From: Parcubacteria group bacterium
GTDB lineage: Bacteria > Patescibacteriota > Minisyncoccia > Phycocordibacterales > GCA-002724975
NCBI GenBank assembly: GCA_002724975.1
Contig: PBQF01000044.1
Span: 1-16,122, forward strand
Direction of reading: 5' to 3'
DNA length: 16,122 bases
Below are positions 1 through 7,090 of this stretch, one piece after another. Below the pieces are notes generated by a model that saw only the letters and a list, made by a program, of their open reading frames with translations, was not told the DNA's origin and ran no database searches. The position numbers and the translations under genes were made by a program. The stretch's first letter is position 1. Each line of letters opens with the position of its first letter.

Positions 1-102
1 GGGTGATGTGAAACAGACAACGACAGGGTTTCGAGGGCCGCTGATGGTGCAATCCCTCACCTCTGCTAAAAGCAAATTCCTATCCCTTGGTTTGTAAAGC
101 AA
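1..102 (-). CDS. possible 5' end of a divergent gene, product unknown (partial)
   Basis: On the minus strand a reading frame of 34 codons runs from a TTG at 102-100 off the left edge without a stop. A purine-rich AGGAGGGGG stretch (minus strand, about 112-120) sits at a usable distance upstream of the TTG. The encoded start reads MLYKPRDRNLLLAEVRD and later ISGPRNPVVV, which is protein-like but matches no family I can name. A gene divergent from a GntR regulator is a common arrangement. Against it, the start is TTG, the piece is short, and the + strand also has a frame open from base 2 to a stop at 95-97. Treat as tentative. Confidence 0.25.
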   Translation of the reverse strand, partial: MLYKPRDRNLLLAEVRDCTISGPRNPVVVCFTSP

Positions 103-183
103 GATTGATTTCCCCCTCCTGTTTGTCAGAATAGACATTCCCTGTGAAGAGTTTCCAAAAGCAGAGTTAAAAATATTTTTTTC

Positions 184-211
184 TTGACAAAAAGTGTATA
201 TCATATACATT
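184..211 (+). promoter_or_regulatory. sigma70-like promoter with overlapping GntR-type palindrome
   Basis: A consensus -35 box TTGACA (184-189) is followed after 16 bases by a -10-like TACATT (206-211). Between them and overlapping the -10 lies the palindrome TGTATAT-C-ATATACA (195-209), 7+1+7 and perfect. FCD-class GntR regulators typically bind short palindromes with GT...AC ends, which this site has. It lies upstream of the GntR gene at 386, so negative autoregulation is the simplest reading. Binding is inferred. The promoter and the palindrome are seen directly. Confidence 0.55.
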
Positions 212-245
212 TACAGCCGAAATATTACCGTGATTGCTCAATACG

Positions 246-336
246 GTTTCCACAAAGGGTACTATGTGTTGTAAAGCACACGATAACGCTCGTGTTTACA
301 AGCTTTCCGAAGCACAACGTCTATTACGCTGGAAAC
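246..336 (+). promoter_or_regulatory. potentially structured 5' leader of the gntR transcript
   Basis: Transcription from the promoter at 184-211 would give a leader of about 165 bases before the GTG at 386. It contains an outer complementary pair GTTTCCA (246-252) with TGGAAAC (330-336). Inside are a 12-bp hairpin with a 3-base bulge (269-283 with 290-301, loop TAACGC) and, directly adjacent, a small hairpin GCTT/AAGC (302-305 with 310-313). Together these could form a three-way junction. No known riboswitch class is recognised. The hairpin at 269-301 could equally be a DNA operator. Confidence 0.35.
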
Positions 337-385
337 ACGGTGATCGGTTTTAAAAAATAATATTAAGGATAAAAGGAGAACACTG

Positions 386-1042
386 GTGAAACCTCCTGAA
401 CAGATTTGGAAGGCTATCGCACAGGATATCAAGGAAGACATCATCGCTGGTGTTTACAATTCTGCTGATTGGTTAAAAGAAACCGAATTGTCTGAAAAAT
501 ACTCTGTTAGTAAAACCCCTGTTAGAGAAGCGTTACGTTACTTGGGTGGAATCGGAATTGTTGAAATCATCCCCAATAGAAGAGCCCGTATTTCTCAGTT
601 GGAAAAAAAAGATGTACAAAACCTTTACTGTATTCAGGCTGTTTTGGAAGGTTTAGCTGTCCAGTTGGCCACCCCGGAATTGAAACAATCTCATCTTGTT
701 AAGTTGGAGAGATTCGTAAATCTCCTTGAAAAATATTCAAAGGAAGGGAAATCAAAAGAGTATGAAAAGGCGAACATAGGATTTCATTCCTTAATCTGGA
801 GGTCTTCGGGAAACGAAAAACTTCTGGAGATGATCAACGGGATTTATGAACAATTGCAAAGATTTCGTTCAATTCATCGGCGCTATCCGGAGAGATTTAA
901 GGTCCTGGTTGCAGATCACAGAAAAATCCTTGAAGCCATCTATCAAAAAGACGGTATTGAAGCGGAGAGATTGATTCGTCTTCATACTAAAAAACAAGAG
1001 CAGTATATTCTTGAAATCTTAAAGAAAGAAAACATGTTTTAA
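386..1042 (+). CDS. GntR-family transcriptional regulator, FadR/FCD subfamily
   Basis: Cytoplasmic DNA-binding regulator of 218 residues, a normal length for the FCD subgroup. Residues about 8-75 form the winged helix-turn-helix, with the typical ELSEKYSVSKTPVREALRYL recognition region at 34-53. The C-terminal helical FCD domain carries the expected metal/carboxylate ligand set Asn130, His134, His178 and His200 (Asn or Asp is seen at the first position in this family), so a small organic acid effector is likely. The start is GTG, chosen because AAAGGAGAA lies just upstream at about 372-380. It is the first gene of the cluster, and the reductase gene follows after 22 bases. The palindrome at 195-209 is the best candidate for its own operator. 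The ligand and regulon are unknown, but control of the downstream catabolic and transport genes is the obvious inference. Confidence 0.93.
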   Translation: MKPPEQIWKAIAQDIKEDIIAGVYNSADWLKETELSEKYSVSKTPVREALRYLGGIGIVEIIPNRRARISQLEKKDVQNLYCIQAVLEGLAVQLATPELKQSHLVKLERFVNLLEKYSKEGKSKEYEKANIGFHSLIWRSSGNEKLLEMINGIYEQLQRFRSIHRRYPERFKVLVADHRKILEAIYQKDGIEAERLIRLHTKKQEQYILEILKKENMF

Positions 1043-1064
1043 TTTCCGCCTCAAAGGATATCGG

Positions 1065-3008
1065 ATGAAGAATCAAACAAGTTATCAGCGGCTTTTTGAA
1101 TCCATAAATATTGGATCATTGAAATTAAAAAACCGCATCGTAATGGCACCGATGGCAACAGGATTCTTTTCCAGTTTTGGTTTGGTGACTGAGCAGGCAA
1201 AAGCCTACTACGAAGCAAGGGCAAAAGGTGGTGTCGGGCTCGTGATTGTAGAATCCAGCAGTATGGATTTTCCTCGTGGTCATGGTCCTAACCGAGCGAA
1301 CATTGATAGTGACCTGACGATAACAGGTTTGAAGTCATTGGCAGAAGCTATTCAAAAACAAGGTGCAAGGGCAGCCATACAGATTTACCACTGCGGCAGA
1401 TTGGGAAATATAATGTATTCCGGTATCTCACCAATAACTCCTTCTTCCGCCCCAAATACGCAGAACGGTATTCCGCCAAATATGCTCCCTGAAGAACTCA
1501 CCGTTCGAGGAATAAATGAAATTGTCGAGTTTTACGGAAAAGCTGCAGCCCGGGCAAAAAAAGCAGGGTTCGACGGTATTGAACTCCATGCTGCACACGG
1601 ATACCTCATTTCTCAGTTTCTTTCTCCTGTCAGCAATAAACGTCAGGACGAGTATGGAGGCAGTCTGGAAAATCGGAGTCGAATACTTCTTGAAATTTTG
1701 AAGGTTGTTCGTAGCCTGGTAGGTGATGACTATCCGGTCTGGTACCGTATCAACGGCCATGAATCCGGAATGGAAGGAGCGCTCAGTCTCGATGAGGTAA
1801 AAAAAATCGTTGAAATGACAAGGCATCTGATAGATGCAGTGCATGTGTCGGCTCAGGAACATGGCAGGATGAGTTCCCTGGTCGAAATGCCTGATGTCCC
1901 GGGCAGGAATCTTTACCTGGCTGAAGAAATCAGAAAGATTGCGGATGTACCGGTTATTGCCGTTGGCAGGATTGATCCAGACCTCGGTGAAAAGGCACTC
2001 GCGGATGGAAAAGCCGATATGATTGCCATGGGACGATGGTTGATCGCTGATCCGGATCTGCCCAATAAAATAAAGACAGGGAAACAGGAAGATATCAGGC
2101 CCTGTACGGCCTGTTTCCATTGCTCTGATGTCCGCTCTCCCACCATCAGCCGGATTTACTGTGCAATCAACCCCGTCGTTGGAGCAGAGTCTACATACGA
2201 ATTGAATATGACAAAAGCACCCAAGAAAATTGTCGTTATAGGTGGGGGGCCGGCTGGAATGGTATCTTCCCATATTCTGGCTCACAGGGGGCACCATGTT
2301 AAACTGCTGGAAAAAGAAGATTACCTGGGAGGACAGATAAAATTATCCTGCGCGGGCAGCAGAAAAAACAAACTGTTTAAACCACTGATAGTTTATCTGG
2401 AAAAACAGCTTTATAAACATCAAGTTGATGTAAGACTGAACAACAAGGTCTCGATACAAGCAGTTGAAGATATGAATCCGGACGTTGTCATTGTGGCTAC
2501 CGGGGCAAAACCGCTGATTCCTGAACTCCCGGGTATTAATTTGAATCATGTACTCACTTCCTTCGACGTGCTCAGCGGGAAAAAGAAAACCAGCGGTAGG
2601 ATCGCTATCATCGGTGGAGGTTCAACAGGCCTGGAGACTGCCGAATTTTTGTATGAGCAGGGAAAAGAAGTAACGGTCATCGAGATGTCATCCGAGCTGG
2701 CCAATAATATAGGAATGCGCGACAGAACAAGACTGCTTTCAGTTATCGAATCACTGCCTATTACCTTTCACACTGCAAAATGTACAGAAATCAAATCCGA
2801 TGGTGTGGTTGTTGTTTCCGACAATCACGAGGAACGCGTTGTTGAGGCGGAAACAGTAATTTTGGCCTTGGGCACCCGCCCGGATAATGAACTATTTCTT
2901 CAACTGAAAAGAAAAAAAATCGAGACATACTTTACCGGAGATTGCTGGCGACTCGGGAATATCGTTGGAGCTATTGGAGATGCTACAGAGTTGGCTTCAG
3001 CCATATAA
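1065..3008 (+). CDS. FMN/FAD/4Fe-4S NADH:flavin oxidoreductase (2,4-dienoyl-CoA reductase / enoate reductase family)
   Basis: A 647-residue cytoplasmic flavoprotein of standard three-domain layout. Residues about 8-340 form an old-yellow-enzyme TIM barrel (FMN) with HAAHGYL at 175-181, whose two histidines match the substrate-binding pair of ene-reductases. Cys347, Cys350, Cys353 and Cys366 form the 4Fe-4S site. Two Rossmann glycine motifs follow, GGGPAG at 393-398 (FAD) and GGGSTG at 517-522 (NAD(P)H). The C-terminus TGDC...AIGDATELASAI is the usual flavin-contacting end, so the protein is intact. The expected chemistry is NAD(P)H-dependent reduction of an activated C=C bond. The cysteine spacing x2-x2-x12 resembles trimethylamine dehydrogenase rather than E. 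coli FadH (x2-x3-x11). It sits 22 bases after gntR and is probably cotranscribed. The substrate is not identifiable. Confidence 0.9.
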   Translation: MKNQTSYQRLFESINIGSLKLKNRIVMAPMATGFFSSFGLVTEQAKAYYEARAKGGVGLVIVESSSMDFPRGHGPNRANIDSDLTITGLKSLAEAIQKQGARAAIQIYHCGRLGNIMYSGISPITPSSAPNTQNGIPPNMLPEELTVRGINEIVEFYGKAAARAKKAGFDGIELHAAHGYLISQFLSPVSNKRQDEYGGSLENRSRILLEILKVVRSLVGDDYPVWYRINGHESGMEGALSLDEVKKIVEMTRHLIDAVHVSAQEHGRMSSLVEMPDVPGRNLYLAEEIRKIADVPVIAVGRIDPDLGEKALADGKADMIAMGRWLIADPDLPNKIKTGKQEDIRPCTACFHCSDVRSPTISRIYCAINPVVGAESTYELNMTKAPKKIVVIGGGPAGMVSSHILAHRGHHVKLLEKEDYLGGQIKLSCAGSRKNKLFKPLIVYLEKQLYKHQVDVRLNNKVSIQAVEDMNPDVVIVATGAKPLIPELPGINLNHVLTSFDVLSGKKKTSGRIAIIGGGSTGLETAEFLYEQGKEVTVIEMSSELANNIGMRDRTRLLSVIESLPITFHTAKCTEIKSDGVVVVSDNHEERVVEAETVILALGTRPDNELFLQLKRKKIETYFTGDCWRLGNIVGAIGDATELASAI

Positions 3009-3123
3009 TTGATTGTCAAGTAAAGCATGGAAAAGAATAGATTTAATCATCTTTTGAAAGATCGATTCTAAAATATAGTGGAAGGGTGTTTTAAAATCGC
3101 TGGCTGGTATAACTCAGAAGGTG

Positions 3124-3155
3124 ATTGATTTCCGAAACCTGTTTATTAAATCAAT
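3124..3155. repeat. inverted repeat upstream of the aldolase gene
   Basis: ATTGATTT (3124-3131) and AAATCAAT (3148-3155) form a perfect 8-bp inverted repeat with a 16-base loop, ending 9 bases before the ribosome binding site of the aldolase gene. The 168-base gap before that gene also has ATCTTT-TG-AAAGAT at about 3049-3062. These could be an operator or an intercistronic mRNA hairpin. Function is not determinable. Confidence 0.3.
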
Positions 3156-3176
3156 TTGTTGAAGAGGAGGAATGAC

Positions 3177-4133
3177 ATGGCGAAACCAGAACAACCCGGG
3201 ATAAAGGGGATTCACCTGCTTTTTATCACACCCTTGAAAGAGGACTATAGCCTTAACGAAGAGGCGGTCCGAGAAGAGGTCGAATGGTGTGTCCAAAACG
3301 GATTACAAGGGATATGGGCAGGGGGATACATCGGTGAATGGAATTATCTGGAAGAGGAGATGAAAAAAAAGCTCTATGAGATAATTATCGATCAGAACAG
3401 AGGGAGATTGTATATCTCCGCCGGGGCTCATGGAATTAATAGTGCTCAGGCAATCAGGCTGGTTGATCATGCGGAGGCGATTGGGTGCGATTCCGCCTGG
3501 ATTTCACCTCCCACCCCCCGTAAATTGACCGAAGATGAAATATTCGGACACTACAAGGCCATACACGAGGCAACCAGGTTGCCCCTCGGGCTTTACAATA
3601 CCTATCCTAAAAACATATATGTTCGCCCAAGCTTAATGGTGCGGATAGCTGAACTGGAGCGGGTAGTAACAGTCAAGGATGCCCTGGGTGATATTGTGCA
3701 TATAGGCTCTCTTTACAACGATTGTAAGAAGGCGATCGAGGAAGGGTTTGAGATTCTCGGGGTTCCCTACAATATGCTTCCCCACATGCTATATGGAGGA
3801 GCAGGGGTAACATCGAACAACTGGGACGCTGCGATCTGTCTGGAACTGGATAAGGCTGTCAAAAATGGTGATATAAAGAAAGCCTGTGATCTGCAACTGG
3901 CACTCAGTGCTTCCTGGCCGTTTCTTTTTTCCGAGGCACTTGCGAAACAAGCCTATGGCGCAAAAATAGATAGCTCCGGTATTGGAGTCCAGAAGTTGAA
4001 GGCATCCTTGTGCATGGGAATAGACATGGGTCCCCCAATGCAGCCTTTTGCTCCTGCATCAGAGGCTGAAATTGCATTTGCAAAGGCATCATTGGAAAGT
4101 CTTCCGATTAAAGTAAAACCCTTTGCTAAGTAA
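3177..4133 (+). CDS. DapA/NanA-superfamily Schiff-base aldolase or lyase, specificity unknown
   Basis: A 318-residue class I aldolase-type TIM barrel. The start is the ATG at 3177 because AGGAGG at 3165-3170 precedes it by six bases. An upstream in-frame TTG at 3156 would place that ribosome binding site inside the gene. The family signature is clear: a GGYIGEW stretch in place of the GTTGE motif, the tyrosine motif YNTYP (Tyr140) and the Schiff-base lysine in VTVKDALGD (Lys167). A GGAGVTSN segment lies further on. Residues diagnostic of true dihydrodipicolinate synthase are missing: the Thr pair is replaced by Tyr-Ile and there is no Arg after the YN.P motif. It therefore probably acts on another 2-oxo acid, by retro-aldol cleavage, decarboxylation or dehydration. 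It lies 46 bases before the opine dehydrogenase homologue, which suggests consecutive steps. Confidence 0.88.
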   Translation: MAKPEQPGIKGIHLLFITPLKEDYSLNEEAVREEVEWCVQNGLQGIWAGGYIGEWNYLEEEMKKKLYEIIIDQNRGRLYISAGAHGINSAQAIRLVDHAEAIGCDSAWISPPTPRKLTEDEIFGHYKAIHEATRLPLGLYNTYPKNIYVRPSLMVRIAELERVVTVKDALGDIVHIGSLYNDCKKAIEEGFEILGVPYNMLPHMLYGGAGVTSNNWDAAICLELDKAVKNGDIKKACDLQLALSASWPFLFSEALAKQAYGAKIDSSGIGVQKLKASLCMGIDMGPPMQPFAPASEAEIAFAKASLESLPIKVKPFAK

Positions 4134-4179
4134 TTAATTTTACTATCATTATATAAAATGCGAAAAAGGCTAGATTGAC

Positions 4180-5280
4180 ATGATTGATCTAAAGAAAATT
4201 GCCGTTCTCGGTGGGGGTGGGGGTGGTCACGCTATGGCTGCAGATCTCACTTTGAAGGGATGTGATGTTAATCTGTGTGAGACACCTCAGTTCAAGCACT
4301 CTTTTCAAACAACGCTGGATCGCCAGTCAATTGATTTTATCGATGCCTGGGGTAAAAAATCCACGGTCAAAATCAAGAAAGCTACTATGGATTTTGAGGA
4401 AGCAGTTTCCGGTGCCGGTTACATCATGCTGGCTGTCCCTGCAATTGGAGCGGAAGCCTTTTTCCGCTCCATCTTGCCTTTTCTTGAAGATGGTCAAATC
4501 ATCATCAAATGGTCGGCCAATTTTTCTACCCTGTGTTTCGTCAACATTATGAGACAGCAAGGCATAAAAAAGGATATAACGCTGGCCGAAACGCACACGC
4601 TTCCCTGGGGATGCCGGATGGTTGCCCCGGCAACGATACAAGTAATGGTCTGGGCGGTGAAGCTTCTGCTGGCGACTTTTCCAGCTACAAAAACTGAAAG
4701 CGTTATCAATGACGTCCAAAAAATGTATCCAGTGGTAGCAGGAGAAAATGTATTAGCGACTTCTTTGAACAACTTAAATCCTGTCGTTCATCCTGTAGGG
4801 ACTGTAATGAATGCCGGATGGATAGATGCGGTGGGAGAGGATTTCTTCCTTTATAGAGATGGAAATACGCTCTCCATCTCCCGGGGAATCAAAGCTGTTT
4901 TCAACGAGGTTACAGAGGTCGCTCATGCTCTAGATGTTTCAATGATCGAATACCCCGAGGAGAACTTCTGGAAAAAAAGCGCAATAATGTCAACCTACTT
5001 TCGCGCCAACTTTGATAAAGAAGGTGCAGTCGCCAAGATTTCAGGACCCTCATCAGTGAAAAGTCGATATATAGAAGAAGATATTCCCTTTGGACTGGTG
5101 CCGATCTCAAAACTTGCCAAAAAATTTGGCGTTGACACGCCTCTTATTGATGGAGTGATTGAATTTGCATGTGTGATTAATCAGACTGATTATTGGCAAG
5201 AGGGATTATCACTTAAAGACCTTGGATTGGATAATTTAAACAGGGATGAGTGTCAGAAATTTTTAAAACAAGGTTTCTGA
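4180..5280 (+). CDS. octopine/opine dehydrogenase family NAD(P)-dependent oxidoreductase
   Basis: A 366-residue two-domain dehydrogenase. The N-terminal Rossmann fold has a glycine-rich loop VLGGGGGGHAMAADL (about residues 9-23), and Glu at the end of the second strand (LCE) favours NAD. The C-terminal octopine-DH domain has the family's NPVVHPVGTVMNAGWID block at about 200-216. His204 is the expected catalytic histidine, and FLYRDG.TLSISR follows. Family members reversibly join an amino acid to a 2-oxo acid through a secondary amine (opines) or oxidise such compounds. Here, beside an importer and an aldolase and with no nicotianamine-synthase-like partner, breakdown of an N-carboxyalkyl amino acid is more likely than metallophore synthesis. 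That is inference. The ribosome binding site is weak (AAAGGC at about 4165-4170). The length is typical. Confidence 0.85.
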   Translation: MIDLKKIAVLGGGGGGHAMAADLTLKGCDVNLCETPQFKHSFQTTLDRQSIDFIDAWGKKSTVKIKKATMDFEEAVSGAGYIMLAVPAIGAEAFFRSILPFLEDGQIIIKWSANFSTLCFVNIMRQQGIKKDITLAETHTLPWGCRMVAPATIQVMVWAVKLLLATFPATKTESVINDVQKMYPVVAGENVLATSLNNLNPVVHPVGTVMNAGWIDAVGEDFFLYRDGNTLSISRGIKAVFNEVTEVAHALDVSMIEYPEENFWKKSAIMSTYFRANFDKEGAVAKISGPSSVKSRYIEEDIPFGLVPISKLAKKFGVDTPLIDGVIEFACVINQTDYWQEGLSLKDLGLDNLNRDECQKFLKQGF

Positions 5281-5700
5281 AGAGATATCAACATCCCATT
5301 TATTTGATTTATTTATAGAAGGATTGAGCAGTTTATGTTGTAATGATCTTACAGGTTGGAAACTTCTGTTTTTAATGTAAACCCCAAAATGCTATTACCG
5401 TAGCAAAGGAGGTAGTGGAAACACTTTATAGACTGGCAAAGCAAATTGATTAATGAAATGGAACCACAGATATCACGGCCTGTACTGATTGATTATTTTA
5501 TGGTTTACCAAATAAATCCATTCGGTAAACCTGTCTGTGATTCATAGCAGCAGAATCATTATCTATTGCTTTTGGATAAAGAAACGGCTGATATTTATTA
5601 ATATCATGCAGAATAGGACCAGCTTTTTTTGCTGAAACTTGAAATTCTGATACATTTTTTTAGAACTTCAATTTTAATAACTCAAAATGGAGGAAACACC
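5281..5700. other. 420-base intergenic region before the transporter operon
   Basis: No convincing gene is present. It contains a perfect inverted repeat GGTTTACC (5502-5509) / GGTAAACC (5524-5531), nested inside CACAGA (5465-5470) / TCTGTG (5534-5539). A palindrome GATATT-TATT-AATATC lies at 5590-5605. A weak promoter candidate TTGCTG (5629-5634), 16-base spacer, TACATT (5651-5656) precedes the binding-protein gene. Around 5382-5453 one frame ends in a protein-like stretch KEVVETLYRLAKQID then a stop, preceded by an upstream stop and no good start. This may be a gene remnant or chance. The region probably holds the transporter's own promoter and control sites. Confidence 0.45.
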
Positions 5701-6915
5701 ATGCAACAGAAAAAACGATTAATTTTTTCCGCAATCATCGTGTTCATCAGTCTCTTGATGGGATACACAGCTACTGCGGCCACAAAGAAAATCAAGGTAG
5801 GATACTCAATTCCCCTCAATGTCTCTTTTGGCGTGGAAATCAACAGAGCCCTGAAGGTCGCTGTGCCGATGCTAAACAAAGCTGGCGGAATAACTGTTAA
5901 AGGAGAGAGATACGATCTTGAGGTTAAAGTGTTGGATGATCAGTATAATGCTGATAAAGCGAGAACCAACGCTGAAAGATTTATCTATCAGGATGGTTTT
6001 AAGCACATTTTTTATCTCGGTTCCGTTCCAGTCATCGCAGCCTTTCCTGTAACAGAAAAGGCAGGTGCATTGATGCTGGCAGGGGCCAGCACGGACAAAC
6101 ATCTGATGCCCCCGAGCAGGTATACATTTCGTTCTGCAGAAGGGCCATTGGCAAAGGCTGTTAAATTCAAGTTTGTAAGAGACCATTTTCCCAATGCCAA
6201 AACAATCGTTTTAACTGAGCAAGATGATGAGGCTGGAAAAGCGGACGGGAGGCGTGTTGCCAAAATCGCTCCCTATTACAATTTTAAATTATTGGACACG
6301 CTTTATTATCCGAGGGGATCAAAGGATTTTACGTCAATTGCTACCAAGATAAAGAGCATAAACCCGGATATTGTCGTATTTGCAGCAACCGAAGCTGGAA
6401 CGGCAATTGGACTGCAGATCAAGGCCCTTCGTATTGCCGGTTATACAGGTGGTGTTGCCAAAACGGAAGAGCTGAATATGAAGGAACTCAAATCCGTAGC
6501 AAGTAATGAGCAATTGGAAGGTCTCATCGGTAAGGTCGGTCCGGATCTTGATCCCAATGTTAGTCAGCTTTTTAAAGATTTCAAGAAGAATTTTATCGCT
6601 GAATATGGTGAATGGCCAACGATATACTACGGATTTTTAAGTGCGCTTCATATGTTCAAAGCTGCAGTTGAAAAAGCCGATAGCCTTGAAGTTGAAGATA
6701 TCGCCAAAGCCATTGAAGGTGGACTCGAATGGGAAACTTTCAGTGGTGGCTTTATGAATATCAAAAGGCAAGACATCGGAATAAATAGAATGGCAGGTTG
6801 TATAGCGGGTGCTTCCTTTGGAGTTGTTACCAATGGAAAACATGTTTATGAAAAGAGTTACTCTATACAAGAGGTGTATAGAGCAGCATCCAAGGTATAT
6901 GGAATCAGCAGGTAG
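5701..6915 (+). CDS. periplasmic substrate-binding protein of a branched-chain-amino-acid-type (HAAT) ABC transporter
   Basis: A 404-residue protein with a classical signal peptide: MQQKKR, a hydrophobic core to about residue 20, and a cleavage region GYTATAA near residues 21-27. It has no lipobox, so it should be free in the periplasm. The mature part is a Peripla_BP_6/ANF-receptor fold typical of LivJ/LivK relatives (KIKVGYSIPL near the start, LNKAGGI, KVLDDQYNADKARTNAERF, later YTGG and EYGEWPTIYYGFL). The start at 5701 is set by TGGAGGAAA at 5689-5697. An upstream in-frame start at 5629 would put 24 residues before the signal peptide. It heads a full permease/ATPase set and determines the specificity of uptake. 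Such proteins bind amino acids, amides, urea or aromatic acids. The ligand here is unknown. A strong hairpin follows the stop. Confidence 0.92.
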   Translation: MQQKKRLIFSAIIVFISLLMGYTATAATKKIKVGYSIPLNVSFGVEINRALKVAVPMLNKAGGITVKGERYDLEVKVLDDQYNADKARTNAERFIYQDGFKHIFYLGSVPVIAAFPVTEKAGALMLAGASTDKHLMPPSRYTFRSAEGPLAKAVKFKFVRDHFPNAKTIVLTEQDDEAGKADGRRVAKIAPYYNFKLLDTLYYPRGSKDFTSIATKIKSINPDIVVFAATEAGTAIGLQIKALRIAGYTGGVAKTEELNMKELKSVASNEQLEGLIGKVGPDLDPNVSQLFKDFKKNFIAEYGEWPTIYYGFLSALHMFKAAVEKADSLEVEDIAKAIEGGLEWETFSGGFMNIKRQDIGINRMAGCIAGASFGVVTNGKHVYEKSYSIQEVYRAASKVYGISR

Positions 6916-6934
6916 CAAAAGGATTTAATTATAA

Positions 6935-6970
6935 GGAAAGGGGAATATCATTTTTCATAATCCCCTTTCC
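6935..6970 (+). terminator. intercistronic hairpin between binding protein and permease genes
   Basis: GGAAAGGGGA (6935-6944) and TCCCCTTTCC (6961-6970) are perfectly complementary over 10 bp with a 16-base loop. No T-run follows on the + strand, so it is more likely a partial terminator or an mRNA 3'-end stabiliser than a full stop. Such hairpins after binding-protein genes let the abundant periplasmic component be made in excess over the membrane subunits. Confidence 0.6.
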
Positions 6971-7090
6971 GCTTAACTCAACAGTTTAGGAACCCAACTA
7001 TGTTCCACCTGAGAGTTTAGGATTCTGAATCAAGAGTTAATATTCCAAACTCTAATTGCTCAATAAATTAAGACAACATGGGGTAAAATA

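Noticed and set aside
2..97. Plus-strand frame open from the left edge, ending at 97
   Set aside because: No recognisable protein; the opposite frame has a ribosome binding site and reads better, though neither is secure.
1428..2297. Long minus-strand open frame of 289 codons opposite the flavin oxidoreductase gene
   Set aside because: It lies wholly antisense to a gene with unmistakable family motifs, has no recognisable domain, and is Cys/His/Arg-rich as expected for a shadow frame.
3156..3176. Upstream TTG start for the aldolase gene
   Set aside because: It would place the strong AGGAGG ribosome binding site inside the coding region; the ATG at 3177 has ideal spacing.
4327..4772. Overlapping minus-strand and alternative + frames inside the opine dehydrogenase gene
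   Set aside because: No ribosome binding sites or domains; they are shadows of the conserved + frame.
4180..5280. Staphylopine/pseudopaline-type metallophore synthesis as the role of the opine dehydrogenase
   Set aside because: No nicotianamine-synthase-like gene, racemase or metallophore exporter is present in the window.
5629..5700. Upstream start for the binding-protein gene
   Set aside because: It adds 24 residues before a standard signal peptide, and the TGGAGGAAA site points to 5701.
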